Source: CAZLNO01 sp964561005
Lineage (GTDB): Bacteria > Pseudomonadota > Alphaproteobacteria > Kiloniellales > Rhodovibrionaceae
Length of the DNA: 9,226 bases
Assembly: GCA_964561005.1 (NCBI GenBank)
Contig: CAZLNO010000126.1
Span: forward strand, 1-9,226
Direction: 5' to 3'
Shown here: positions 1 through 6,700 of the stretch, piece after piece
Layout of the letters: each line of letters starts with the position of its first letter
Numbering within the stretch: position 1 is the stretch's first letter
Program-made: the position numbers and the translations under genes
The notes under the pieces: generated by a model
What the model was told of the DNA's origin: nothing
The model's database searches: none
What the model saw: only the letters and a program-made list of their open reading frames with translations

Positions 1-8
1 ACGCGCAT
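1..8 (-). CDS. ruvC: Possible start of ruvC (Holliday junction endonuclease), cut by window edge
   Basis: On the minus strand an ATG at position 8 reads ATG CGC GT, giving Met-Arg-Val before the window ends. RuvC proteins commonly begin M-R-V-(I/L)-G-I-D-P-G. In alphaproteobacteria ruvC usually follows yebC on the same strand, which is the arrangement here. A weak AAGGGG lies about 11 nt upstream. Only eight bases are visible, so this call rests almost entirely on gene order. Another minus-strand gene, or no gene, remains possible. Confidence 0.35.
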
Positions 9-36
9 CAGCGAACGGACCCCTTGGCCGGCGGTT

Positions 37-199
37 CGTGACGCGGTCTTGCCGCGTCCCCCTCCCTGGCCCTCCCCCAAAGGGGAGGGGACTGCGCCGT
101 GCCAGTGATGTGCGCCATACCGGTGATGAAGGACTCCAACCAGTCCCCTCCCCCCTGGGGGAGGGCCAGGGAGGGGGACGCGCCGCAAGGCGCGTCACG
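37..199. repeat. Large inverted repeat, arms 37-94 and 141-199
   Basis: The left arm (37-94) and right arm (141-199) are near-perfect reverse complements, with a 46-nt centre between them. The inner part of each arm (from CGCGTCCCCC to GGGGACTG on the left) differs at only about two positions, and the match continues outward to CGTGACGCG with a small indel. Each arm also has its own C-rich hairpin of the form CCCTCCCC...GGGGAGGG. It lies between yebC and a probable downstream gene. C-rich palindromes of this style are common intergenic repeats in alphaproteobacteria. The length and symmetry suggest a short non-autonomous (MITE-like) element, but no transposase or target-site duplication is evident. 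Confidence 0.85.
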
Positions 200-291
200 G
201 CGCCAACGCTTCCGATGGTCCGCCGCCCGGGTCGGGGCGAGTCGCCGCCTTGATGCCACCGTCCCGTCCTTCCGCGTCATCACCTTCGCGC

Positions 292-1059
292 TCACGCCGT
301 CAGGCGCTGCATGACGTCCTCGGCGATCTCGAAGTTGGACGCGACCTGCTGCACGTCGTCGCTGTCCTCCAGGGCGTCGATCAGCTTGAACAGCGACTGC
401 GCCTGGTCCTCGCCGACCGGGCTGGTGGACAGCGGGCGCCAGCCCAGCCGCGCCTCGCGCGCGTCGCCGAAGCGCGCCGCCAGGGCGTCGCGCACCGCCG
501 AGAAGGCGTCGGCGTCGCAAAGGATCTCGTAGGTCCCCGGCTGCTCGTCGTCGCCGGGCGTCTGCTCGACGTCGTTCGCGCCGGCCTCGGCGGCGGCCTC
601 GAACACCGTGTCGTAGTCGGCGACGTCCACGCGATAGACGATGCGGCCAACCCGCTCGAACATGATCGAGGCGGAGTTGGTTTCGCCCAGGTTGCCGCCG
701 TGCTTGGAGAAGATCGAGCGAACCTCGGCGGCCGTGCGGTTGCGGTTGTCGGTCAGCGCCTCGACGATGATCGCCACGCCGCCGGGGCCATAGCCCTCGT
801 AGCGCACCGACTCGTAGTTGTCGCCGCCCTCGCCGCCGGCGGCCTTCTTGATGGCGCGCTCGACGTTGGCGTTGGGCATGTTGTTGGCCCGCGCCTCCGC
901 GATCGCCGCGCGCAGCCGGGGATTGGATTCCGGGTCCGACCCGCCCTCGCGGACCGCCACGGTGATCTCCCGGTTCAGCTTGGTGAACAGCTTGGCCCGC
1001 TTGGCGTCCTGCGCGCCCTTGCGGTACATGATGTTCTTGAACTGCGAATGGCCGGCCAT
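292..1059 (-). CDS. yebC: YebC/PmpR (TACO1) family protein
   Basis: This 255-residue protein has the length and layout of the YebC family. It opens with the hallmark MAGHS, followed by KN(I/M)-x-RK and QDAKRAKLFTKL at about residues 8-28. An alanine-rich helical first domain follows, with NNMPNANVERAIKKA near residues 59-75. The two mixed alpha/beta domains contain YEGYGPGG and the FSKHGGNLG motif, and the C-terminus is acidic. YebC proteins act in the cytoplasm. Some were described as transcription regulators (PmpR in Pseudomonas), and more recent work on the bacterial and mitochondrial (TACO1) members points to help with ribosome stalling at proline-rich stretches. The start is fixed by MAGHS, although its ribosome-binding site is weak (GGGGG about 10 nt upstream). 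In alphaproteobacteria it commonly precedes ruvC, and a possible ruvC start lies at the window edge. Identity is secure; the molecular role is less so. Confidence 0.97.
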   Translation of the reverse strand: MAGHSQFKNIMYRKGAQDAKRAKLFTKLNREITVAVREGGSDPESNPRLRAAIAEARANNMPNANVERAIKKAAGGEGGDNYESVRYEGYGPGGVAIIVEALTDNRNRTAAEVRSIFSKHGGNLGETNSASIMFERVGRIVYRVDVADYDTVFEAAAEAGANDVEQTPGDDEQPGTYEILCDADAFSAVRDALAARFGDAREARLGWRPLSTSPVGEDQAQSLFKLIDALEDSDDVQQVASNFEIAEDVMQRLTA

Positions 1060-1300
1060 CGCGTTCGAACCCCCGTATTCAGAGCTGGTTGACGGAATCT
1101 ATAGCATATCTTGTGGGTCTTCGCCCACGTCTTCTGCATCTTGCGCCAAATCGCCGGCAAGACGCGCCCGCGGCGCGTTCTAGCACGATGTCGGGCAGGC
1201 CTGAAGCCTCGTCGCCGCGGGCAGGCGGGCCGCAAAGCCTTAACGATGCGTTAAGCGATGCCGGCTACCGTCTGTCCAAACTTATGGGAGTTGGCCGGCC
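1060..1300. other. Intergenic region between divergent yebC and the small orphan gene
   Basis: This 241-nt stretch has no convincing gene. It must hold the promoters for both flanking genes. On the minus strand, the AT-rich stretch around 1098-1110 (reading ATATGCTATAG) lies about 40 nt from the yebC start and could be its -10 region, but no clear -35 stands out. On the plus side is the TTAA-N7-TTAA box listed separately. A small GTGGG/CCCAC hairpin lies at 1113-1128. Confidence 0.5.
1239..1255. promoter_or_regulatory. CtrA-type box TTAA-N7-TTAA (palindromic)
   Basis: TTAACGATGCGTTAA (1240-1254) fits the alphaproteobacterial CtrA response-regulator consensus TTAA-N7-TTAA exactly. It sits inside a 7-bp perfect inverted repeat, CTTAACG/CGTTAAG (1239-1255). 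It ends 46 nt before the ATG of the 86-aa gene, a suitable place for an activator overlapping a -35 element. It is in an otherwise very GC-rich stretch. The symmetry also allows another dimeric regulator, and the binding protein is inferred, not shown. Confidence 0.55.
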
Positions 1301-1561
1301 ATGCAAGGCGATCGACCCGACTTCAATCTGGCGTGGACGTTGCCCGACGATCCGGCCGAGGCCGAGGCGACGCGGGTTCGCGCCGCCGATCTGGTCGAGG
1401 GCTATGTCCGCGACCAGAGCCTGGCGGCGCTCGACCGCGTGTTGGCGCCCGATGCCGACGACGCGAGCATCGTGCAAGCGGCCCAGGACGCGGCGGCGGC
1501 CAGCCGCCTGGTCGATGCCGAGGTGCGCCGCTTCCGCGACTTGGCCAACCGCCGCGGGTGA
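1301..1561 (+). CDS. Hypothetical protein, 86 aa, acidic
   Basis: I do not recognise this protein. It is 86 residues long, rich in Ala, Asp and Arg, and has no Cys, no membrane segment and no signal peptide. After an N-terminal FNLAWTLPDDP stretch (about residues 8-18) it looks helical throughout, so a small cytoplasmic helical protein is likely. The start at 1301 is supported by GGGAG at 1286-1290, a slightly long 10-nt spacing. Codon third positions are mostly G or C, as in the neighbouring genes, which favours this frame over the overlapping antisense frame. It is divergent from yebC and convergent with the AAA ATPase gene, so it is probably transcribed alone. The CtrA-type box just upstream suggests possible cell-cycle-linked control. 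Confidence 0.65.
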   Translation: MQGDRPDFNLAWTLPDDPAEAEATRVRAADLVEGYVRDQSLAALDRVLAPDADDASIVQAAQDAAAASRLVDAEVRRFRDLANRRG

Positions 1562-1590
1562 GGGGTGGACGCCTCGGGGTGTGCCGGGGG

Positions 1591-1628
1591 CCTTATCTTT
1601 CGACAGGCTCAAGATGAGGTTTCGACAG
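1591..1628. repeat. Palindromic repeat with TTTCGACAG direct repeats
   Basis: CTTATCTT (1592-1599) can pair with AAGATGAG (1611-1618) around an 11-nt loop containing TCGACAGGCTC, with one T-G wobble. TTTCGACAG occurs at 1598-1606 and again at 1620-1628. The layout matches the widespread proteobacterial intergenic palindrome whose arms read CCTCATCC/GGATGAGG around TGAGCTTGTCGAA. It lies just past the stop of the 86-aa gene and could also act as its transcription end, although there is no T-tract. Confidence 0.5.
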
Positions 1629-1643
1629 TTTCGTCGAGCAGGC

Positions 1644-1706
1644 TCGTAAGGCAGGCTTTAGCCTGCCATTTCGGCCCGCTGCGGCATGCTGAAGCATGCC
1701 CTACGG
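1644..1706. repeat. Head-to-head pair of REP-like palindromes (BIME-like)
   Basis: Unit 1 has stem GGCAGGC (1650-1656), loop TTTA and GCCTGCC (1661-1667). Unit 2 has stem GGCATGC (1683-1689), loop TGAA and GCATGCC (1694-1700). Read on opposite strands, the two units align over 24 positions with five differences, including the shared tail TTACG/CTACG. Two of those differences form one stem pair that changes from G-C to T-A, so pairing is preserved. The spacer is 15 nt. The convergent intergenic location (86-aa gene from the left, AAA ATPase from the right) is typical for REP/BIME elements, which can stabilise 3' ends or end transcription both ways. Confidence 0.75.
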
Positions 1707-1769
1707 ATCTGGCGTCAGGCCGAAGCTGTCAACTGCCACGCATCCCGGCCCGTGTGCCGGAGCACGCGT

Positions 1770-3011
1770 CTATCCCGCCGCCGCCTTGGCCGCGTTCGTG
1801 ACGGCCTGCGCGCCCTCCGCCCGGAAGCGCTTGGACAGGTAGAGCATCACCAGGTACTGCTTCATGCGGATGTCGCGGAAGCGGTACTCGGTGCCGCGCT
1901 TGCGGAACAGCGCCGGATCATCCTCGCCGGTCAGGGAATCGAGAAAGGCGACCACCTCGTCCTCGCCCTGCGCCAGCTCGGGAAAGCGGCGGGCAAGGCT
2001 GACCGCGATCTGGGTCTTGAAGAAGCGGCCGTACCAGTCGGTGTGCGCCACGGCGACGGCATAGAGCGTGCGCGCGAAGTCGTCGTCCGCGTCGTCGCCC
2101 ACCAGTGTCGCGAAGGCCTCGCGCACGGCCGGGTCGGCCTCGGCGACGGCGCCCTCCAGGGCGGCCATCACATGCGTGGGCGTCACCCGCGCCGACCCGC
2201 CCGCCCGCGCGGCGGCGACGGCGCGCCTTGCCAGGTCCAGAACCGTGCCCGGCAGACCCTGCGAGGCCGTGATCGTCAGCTTCTTCGCGTCCTCGTCGAC
2301 GGACAGGCCCGTCGCGGCCTCCAGCCGCTCAACGAGGAACAGGATCTCCGCCGGACTCAGCACCCGCAGGGGCACGTCCTCCAGGTAGCGGAACACCTGA
2401 TCGTAGTTGACAATCATTTCCTCGGGCGAGTCGGCCCGTCCGGTCAGCACCACCGTGGTGTCCGCCTCGCCCGCGGCCAGGGCCTTGACGAAATCGGCGA
2501 AGGCCCGGTCGGTCATGGCGTCGCCGATGCGGTCGAAGTCGTCCACCAGGACCACGAAGGGGCCGCCCAGCTCGCCGGCGAACAGCGCGGCCAGCTCGCC
2601 GCCGGCGAAATCGCCCTCGGGCAGCAGCCCGGCCAGCGGCTCCACCTCGTCCTCGGGCACCTCCTCGCCCGGGGGCAGCGGCGCCAGCTTCATCTCCATG
2701 TTGGGGGCCAGGCGCACATCGGCGGCGGCCTCGCGCATCAGCTCGGCAAAGCCCGCGCCCGGCCGCCCGCCAATCCGGAGAACGGCGACGCCGGATTCGC
2801 TTAGAAGTTGTGCCGCGACGTTGTGAAAGGAGGTCTTGCCGATGCCGCGCTCGCCGTGGACCACGGCATGGCGTCCTGGCGTCCGCATCACGTCGAAAAG
2901 CCGCCGCAGTGCGTCCTGACGCCCGGAAAACTGGGCCGGGTTCTGGACCGGTCGCCCCGTCGGGGCGATCGCTTCGTCCAGCGACGGGGACGGTTCGCGC
3001 GGTTGGGACAC
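1770..3011 (-). CDS. AAA/STAND-like ATP-binding protein, 413 aa
   Basis: The N-terminal half is a P-loop ATPase. FSGR at residues 28-31 is the usual entry motif of Orc/Cdc6-like and STAND ATPases. Walker A is GERGIGKTS at 53-61, and Walker B is FVVLVDDFDRI at 152-162 with Asp157 and Asp158. VVLTGRAD at 187-194 is in the sensor-1 position. A lid-like segment near 248-264 carries QGLPG. The C-terminal third is helical and ends in a winged-helix-like block with EYRFRDIRMKQYL, resembling the tail of MalT/Orc-like ATPases. No effector domain, signal peptide or membrane segment is seen. I place the start at GTG 3011, because AAAGGGAG lies 8 nt upstream. The longer in-frame ATG (3086) would add 25 poorly conserved-looking basic residues and has no such site. 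It lies 86 nt downstream of putR on the same strand and may be co-transcribed with it. The ATPase fold is firm; the cellular role is unknown. Confidence 0.85.
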   Translation of the reverse strand: MSQPREPSPSLDEAIAPTGRPVQNPAQFSGRQDALRRLFDVMRTPGRHAVVHGERGIGKTSFHNVAAQLLSESGVAVLRIGGRPGAGFAELMREAAADVRLAPNMEMKLAPLPPGEEVPEDEVEPLAGLLPEGDFAGGELAALFAGELGGPFVVLVDDFDRIGDAMTDRAFADFVKALAAGEADTTVVLTGRADSPEEMIVNYDQVFRYLEDVPLRVLSPAEILFLVERLEAATGLSVDEDAKKLTITASQGLPGTVLDLARRAVAAARAGGSARVTPTHVMAALEGAVAEADPAVREAFATLVGDDADDDFARTLYAVAVAHTDWYGRFFKTQIAVSLARRFPELAQGEDEVVAFLDSLTGEDDPALFRKRGTEYRFRDIRMKQYLVMLYLSKRFRAEGAQAVTNAAKAAAG

Positions 3012-3032
3012 GGCCGAGGCTCCCTTTCCATA

Positions 3033-3052
3033 CCCGCCGGGCGGGCGGCGGG
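3033..3052 (-). other. GC-rich hairpin just upstream of the AAA ATPase ribosome-binding site
   Basis: CCCGCCG (3033-3039) pairs perfectly with CGGCGGG (3046-3052) around a 6-nt loop. It lies between putR and the ATPase gene and ends a few bases before the AAAGGGAG ribosome-binding site (plus-strand 3020-3027). It has no T-tract, so it is a weak terminator at best. It could instead shield or space the leader. Confidence 0.4.
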
Positions 3053-3097
3053 TTCGCCGGCAATCTAGCTTCAAAGGCGAAGGCAATCAATTCCGTC

Positions 3098-3571
3098 TCA
3101 CAAGGGAACGGCCGTGGTGGTCTTCACGTCCTCCATCACGACATAGGTGTGGGTCGCCTTGACGCCGGGCAGGGAGACGATGACGTTGCCGAGAAAGTCG
3201 CGATAGCTGTCCATGTCGGCCAGGATGGCCTTGACCAGATAGTCGAAGCCGCCGGCGATCAGATGGCACTCCTGCACCTCCGGCCGCGCGCTGACCGCCG
3301 CCTTGAAGCGTTCGAAGACCTCCGGCGTGGTGCGATCCAGTTCCACCTCGATGAAGACCGTGAGGCCATGTCCCAGCTTCTGCCGGTCGAGCAGCGCCAC
3401 GTAGCCGCGGATGTAGCCCTCGCGCTCCAGGCGCCGGGTGCGCTCCAGGCAGGGCGTGGGGCTGAGGTTCACCCGCCGCGCCAATTCCACGTTGGTGAGG
3501 CGTCCCTGGGCCTGCAGCTCGCGCAGGATGGCGCGATCGATCTGGTCAAGTGTTCTGGATGAGGCGGACAT
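3098..3571 (-). CDS. putR: PutR, Lrp/AsnC-family regulator of proline utilisation
   Basis: This 157-residue protein has the full Lrp/AsnC layout. The N-terminal helix-turn-helix covers about residues 8-55, with LDQIDRAILRELQ, TNVELARRVNLSPTPCLERTRRLE and GYI. It is followed by the ligand-sensing RAM domain, which carries PEVQECHLIAGGFDYLVK and ends near LPGVKATHTYVVMEDVK. It is divergent from putA. In Rhodobacter, Agrobacterium and related alphaproteobacteria this arrangement encodes PutR, which activates putA in response to proline and represses itself. The start at 3571 is preferred because GTGGAGG (plus-strand 3581-3587) is 9 nt upstream. The earlier ATG at 3580 directly abuts that site. 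PutR is expected to replace the autogenous repressor function that this PutA lacks. Confidence 0.93.
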   Translation of the reverse strand: MSASSRTLDQIDRAILRELQAQGRLTNVELARRVNLSPTPCLERTRRLEREGYIRGYVALLDRQKLGHGLTVFIEVELDRTTPEVFERFKAAVSARPEVQECHLIAGGFDYLVKAILADMDSYRDFLGNVIVSLPGVKATHTYVVMEDVKTTTAVPL

Positions 3572-3729
3572 GGGCGGCATCCTCCACTGCGATTGGAGAT
3601 ATTCGTTGGAGATTATGCCACCCGAGTGGGGAATTTAAGACGAACATCCGGGCGTGTTTTTGCTAGATTCGTTGGCAGGAGGCGCGACCGCGATGTCGGC
3701 GCCGCGCCCGGCACGAGGGAGGCAACGTT
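3572..3729. promoter_or_regulatory. putR-putA divergent regulatory region with candidate PutR operator
   Basis: TTGGAGAT occurs twice in the same orientation, at 3593-3600 and 3606-3613, 13 bp apart, in an AT-richer patch. On the minus strand TGG-CATAAT (-10 at 3617-3612) is an extended -10 with CTTAAA 16 nt upstream as a poor -35. It fits a putR transcript starting about 34 nt before the putR ATG. The second TTGGAGAT overlaps that -10, which fits autorepression by PutR. For putA the best plus-strand -10 candidate is TAGATT (3664-3669), without a convincing -35, as expected for an activator-dependent promoter. The putA ribosome-binding site is GAGGGAGG at 3715-3722. Confidence 0.5.
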
Positions 3730-6700
3730 ATGATCATCGATCCCCAGCTCGCCGACGCCGGTCCCCTGCGCCAGGCCGTGCGCCAGGCCCACCGCGCCGA
3801 GGAGGCGGCGGTCGTCCGCGCCCGGCTGCTGGAAGCGGAGGTGGAGGGCCACGCCCGCGAGCGCATCCAGGAGACCGCCCGCGGCCTGGTCAAGGCGGTG
3901 CGCGAGGAGCATCACCTGGCGGGCATCGAGGCCTTCATGAACGAGTACGAGCTGTCCTCCAAGGAGGGCATCGTGCTGATGTGCCTGGCCGAGGCCCTGC
4001 TGCGCGTGCCGGACAGCGAGACCGTGGACGCCCTCATCAAGGACAAGATCGCCACCGCCGACTGGGAGGCGCACCTGGGCCATTCCGGCTCGCTCTTCGT
4101 CAACGCCTCCACCTGGGCGCTGATGCTGACCGGCCGGGTGGTCAAGCTGGAGGACGACGAGCGCCGCGATTATGGCGGCGTGCTGCGGCGGCTGATCCAC
4201 CGCTCGGGCGAGCCCTTCATCCGCAACGCCGTGTGGCAGGCGATGCGCATCCTGGGACGGCAGTTCGTCATGGGCCGCACCATCAAGGAGGCGCTGGAGC
4301 GGGCGAGGGCCAGCGAGCGCAAGGGCTATCGCTACAGCTACGACATGCTGGGCGAGGCGGCGCGCACCCAGGCCGACTCCGACGCCTACTACCGGCAGTA
4401 CCTCGACGCCATCGACGCCATCGGCAAGGCCTCGAACGGCCGGGGGCCGATCGACGGGCCGGGCATCTCGGTGAAGCTGTCGGCCCTGCACCCGCGCTAC
4501 GAGTTCGCCAAGCGCGAGCGGGTGATGGCCGAATTGCTGCCGCGCATGCGCGAGATCGCGAAAGCGGCGGCGAAGCACGACATCGGGCTGTGCATCGACG
4601 CCGAGGAGAGCGAGCGCCTCGACATCTCGCTCGACGTCATCGAGGCGATCTCCGGCGATCCCGACCTGAAAGGCTGGCGGGGCTTCGGCCTGGCGGTGCA
4701 GGCGTACCAGAAACGCGCCGCGCCGCTGATCGACTGGCTGGCCGACATGGCCCGCAGGCACCAGCGGCGGCTCCTGGTGCGCCTGGTCAAGGGCGCCTAC
4801 TGGGACACCGAGATCAAGCGCTGCCAGGAGCGCGGGCTGGAGGAGTACCCGGTGTTCACCCGCAAGGCCAACACCGACGTCTGCTACCTGGCCTGCGCGC
4901 GCAAGCTGCTGGACGACCCGGAGGCCTTCTATCCGCAGTTCGCCAGCCACAATGCCCACACCGTGGCCTACGTGCTGGAGAACGCGGGCAACAGCCGGGA
5001 GTTCGAGTTCCAGCGCCTGCACGGCATGGGCGAGGCGCTCTACGACCGGATCGTGGACCCGCAGCGTCACGGCCTGCCGTGCCGCATCTACGCGCCGGTG
5101 GGCGGGCACGAGGATCTGCTGCCCTATCTGGTCCGCCGGCTGCTGGAGAACGGCGCCAACACCTCCTTCGTGAACCGCATCTCCGACGAGAAGATCCCCG
5201 TCGACGACATCATCGCCGACCCCATCCAGGAGGTGCGCCGCCACACCCAGGTGCGCCACCCGCGCATTCCCCTGCCGCGTGATCTCTACGGCGAGGGCCG
5301 GGTGAACTCGAAGGGCGTGGACCTGGCCGACCCGCGCGTGCTGGCGCCCTTGGGACGGGAGATGGACCGCGCGGCGGCGGAGTCCTGGCGCGCGGCGCCG
5401 ATCGTCGGCGGGCAGAGCCAGCGCGCTGGCGCGCCCCAGGCCGTCTTCGACCCCGCCGACCACCGCCGCCAGGTGGGCGAGGTGACCTGGACCGACCGGA
5501 CGGCGCTGGACAAGGCGCTGGCGCGGGCCCAACGCGCGCACGCCGACTGGGACCGCACGCCGGCCGGGGAGCGGTCGCGCCGGCTGCGCGCGGCGGCGGA
5601 CGAGATGGAGGCGCGCATGGGGGAGCTGATGGCCCTGTGCACCCGCGAGGCCGGCAAGTCCATCGCCGACGGCGTGGCCGAGGTGCGCGAGGCGGTGGAC
5701 TTCCTGCGCTACTACGCCGCCCGGGCGGAGATCGACTTCGCCGAGCCCCGGCGCCTGCCGGGCCCGACCGGAGAGCGCAACGAGCTGTACCTGCGCGGGC
5801 GCGGCACCTTCGTCTGCATCTCGCCGTGGAACTTCCCGCTCGCGATCTTCACGGGGCAGGTCTCGGCGGCGCTGGCGGCGGGCAACTGCGTCATCGCCAA
5901 GCCGGCCGAGCAGACCCCGCTGATCGCCGCCGCCGCCGTGCGCATCCTGCACCGCGCCGGCATTCCCGAGGACGTGCTGCACCTGCTGCCCGGCGACGGG
6001 CCGAACGTCGGCGGGCCGCTGATCAGGGACCCGCGCATCGCCGGCGTGGCCTTCACCGGCTCGGTGGAGACGGCGAAGCTGATCAACCGCCAGCTCGCCG
6101 AGCGCGACGGCCCGATTCTGCCGTTCATCGCCGAGACCGGCGGCCAGAACGCCATGATCGTCGACTCCACCGCGCTGCCGGAGCAGGTGGTGGCGGACGC
6201 CGTGTATTCCGCCTTCGCCAGCGCCGGGCAGCGCTGCTCGGCGCTGCGCGTGATGTTCGTGCAGCGCGAGGTCGCCGACAAGATGATCGAGATGCTCGCC
6301 GGCGCCATGGACGAGCTGAAGGTGGGCGATCCCGCTCTGCTGTCCACCGACGTCGGTCCGGTGATCGACGGCGAGGCGCGCGACATGCTGAACGGCCACG
6401 CCAAGGCGATGGAGAGCCAGGGCAAGCTGCTGTGCCGGGCCAAGCTGGACGCGGACTGCGCGCACGGCACCTTCGTCGCCCCGGCGGCATTCGAGATCGA
6501 CGGCATCAACCGCCTGCAGCGCGAGGTCTTCGGCCCCATGCTGCACGTGATCCGCTTCGACCGCGAGCGTCTGGACCAGGTCATCGACGCGATCAACACC
6601 ACCGGCTATGGCCTGACCCACGGCATCCACAGCCGCATCGACCATGTGGTCGAGCACATCGCCGACCGCATCAAGGTCGGCAACTGCTACGTCAACCGCA

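Noticed and set aside
37..199. CRISPR array or insertion-sequence ends
   Set aside because: There are only two inverted arms, not multiple spaced direct repeats, and no transposase gene or flanking duplication is visible.
8..520. 170-residue minus-strand frame across the left inverted repeat into yebC
   Set aside because: It runs through the palindromic repeat and overlaps yebC in another frame. The peptide is typical of translated intergenic repeats.
1686..2804. 372-residue plus-strand frame opposite the AAA ATPase gene
   Set aside because: Shadow of the ATPase gene. The opposite strand carries the Walker motifs and a good ribosome-binding site.
3654..5282. Plus-strand 542-residue frame overlapping the start of putA, with an ATG at 3693 preceded by AGGAGG (3677-3682)
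   Set aside because: The site looks like a good ribosome-binding site, but the translation is Arg/Gly/Pro/Ala-rich with no family resemblance, and its third codon positions are not the G/C-biased ones. It is a frame shadow of putA.
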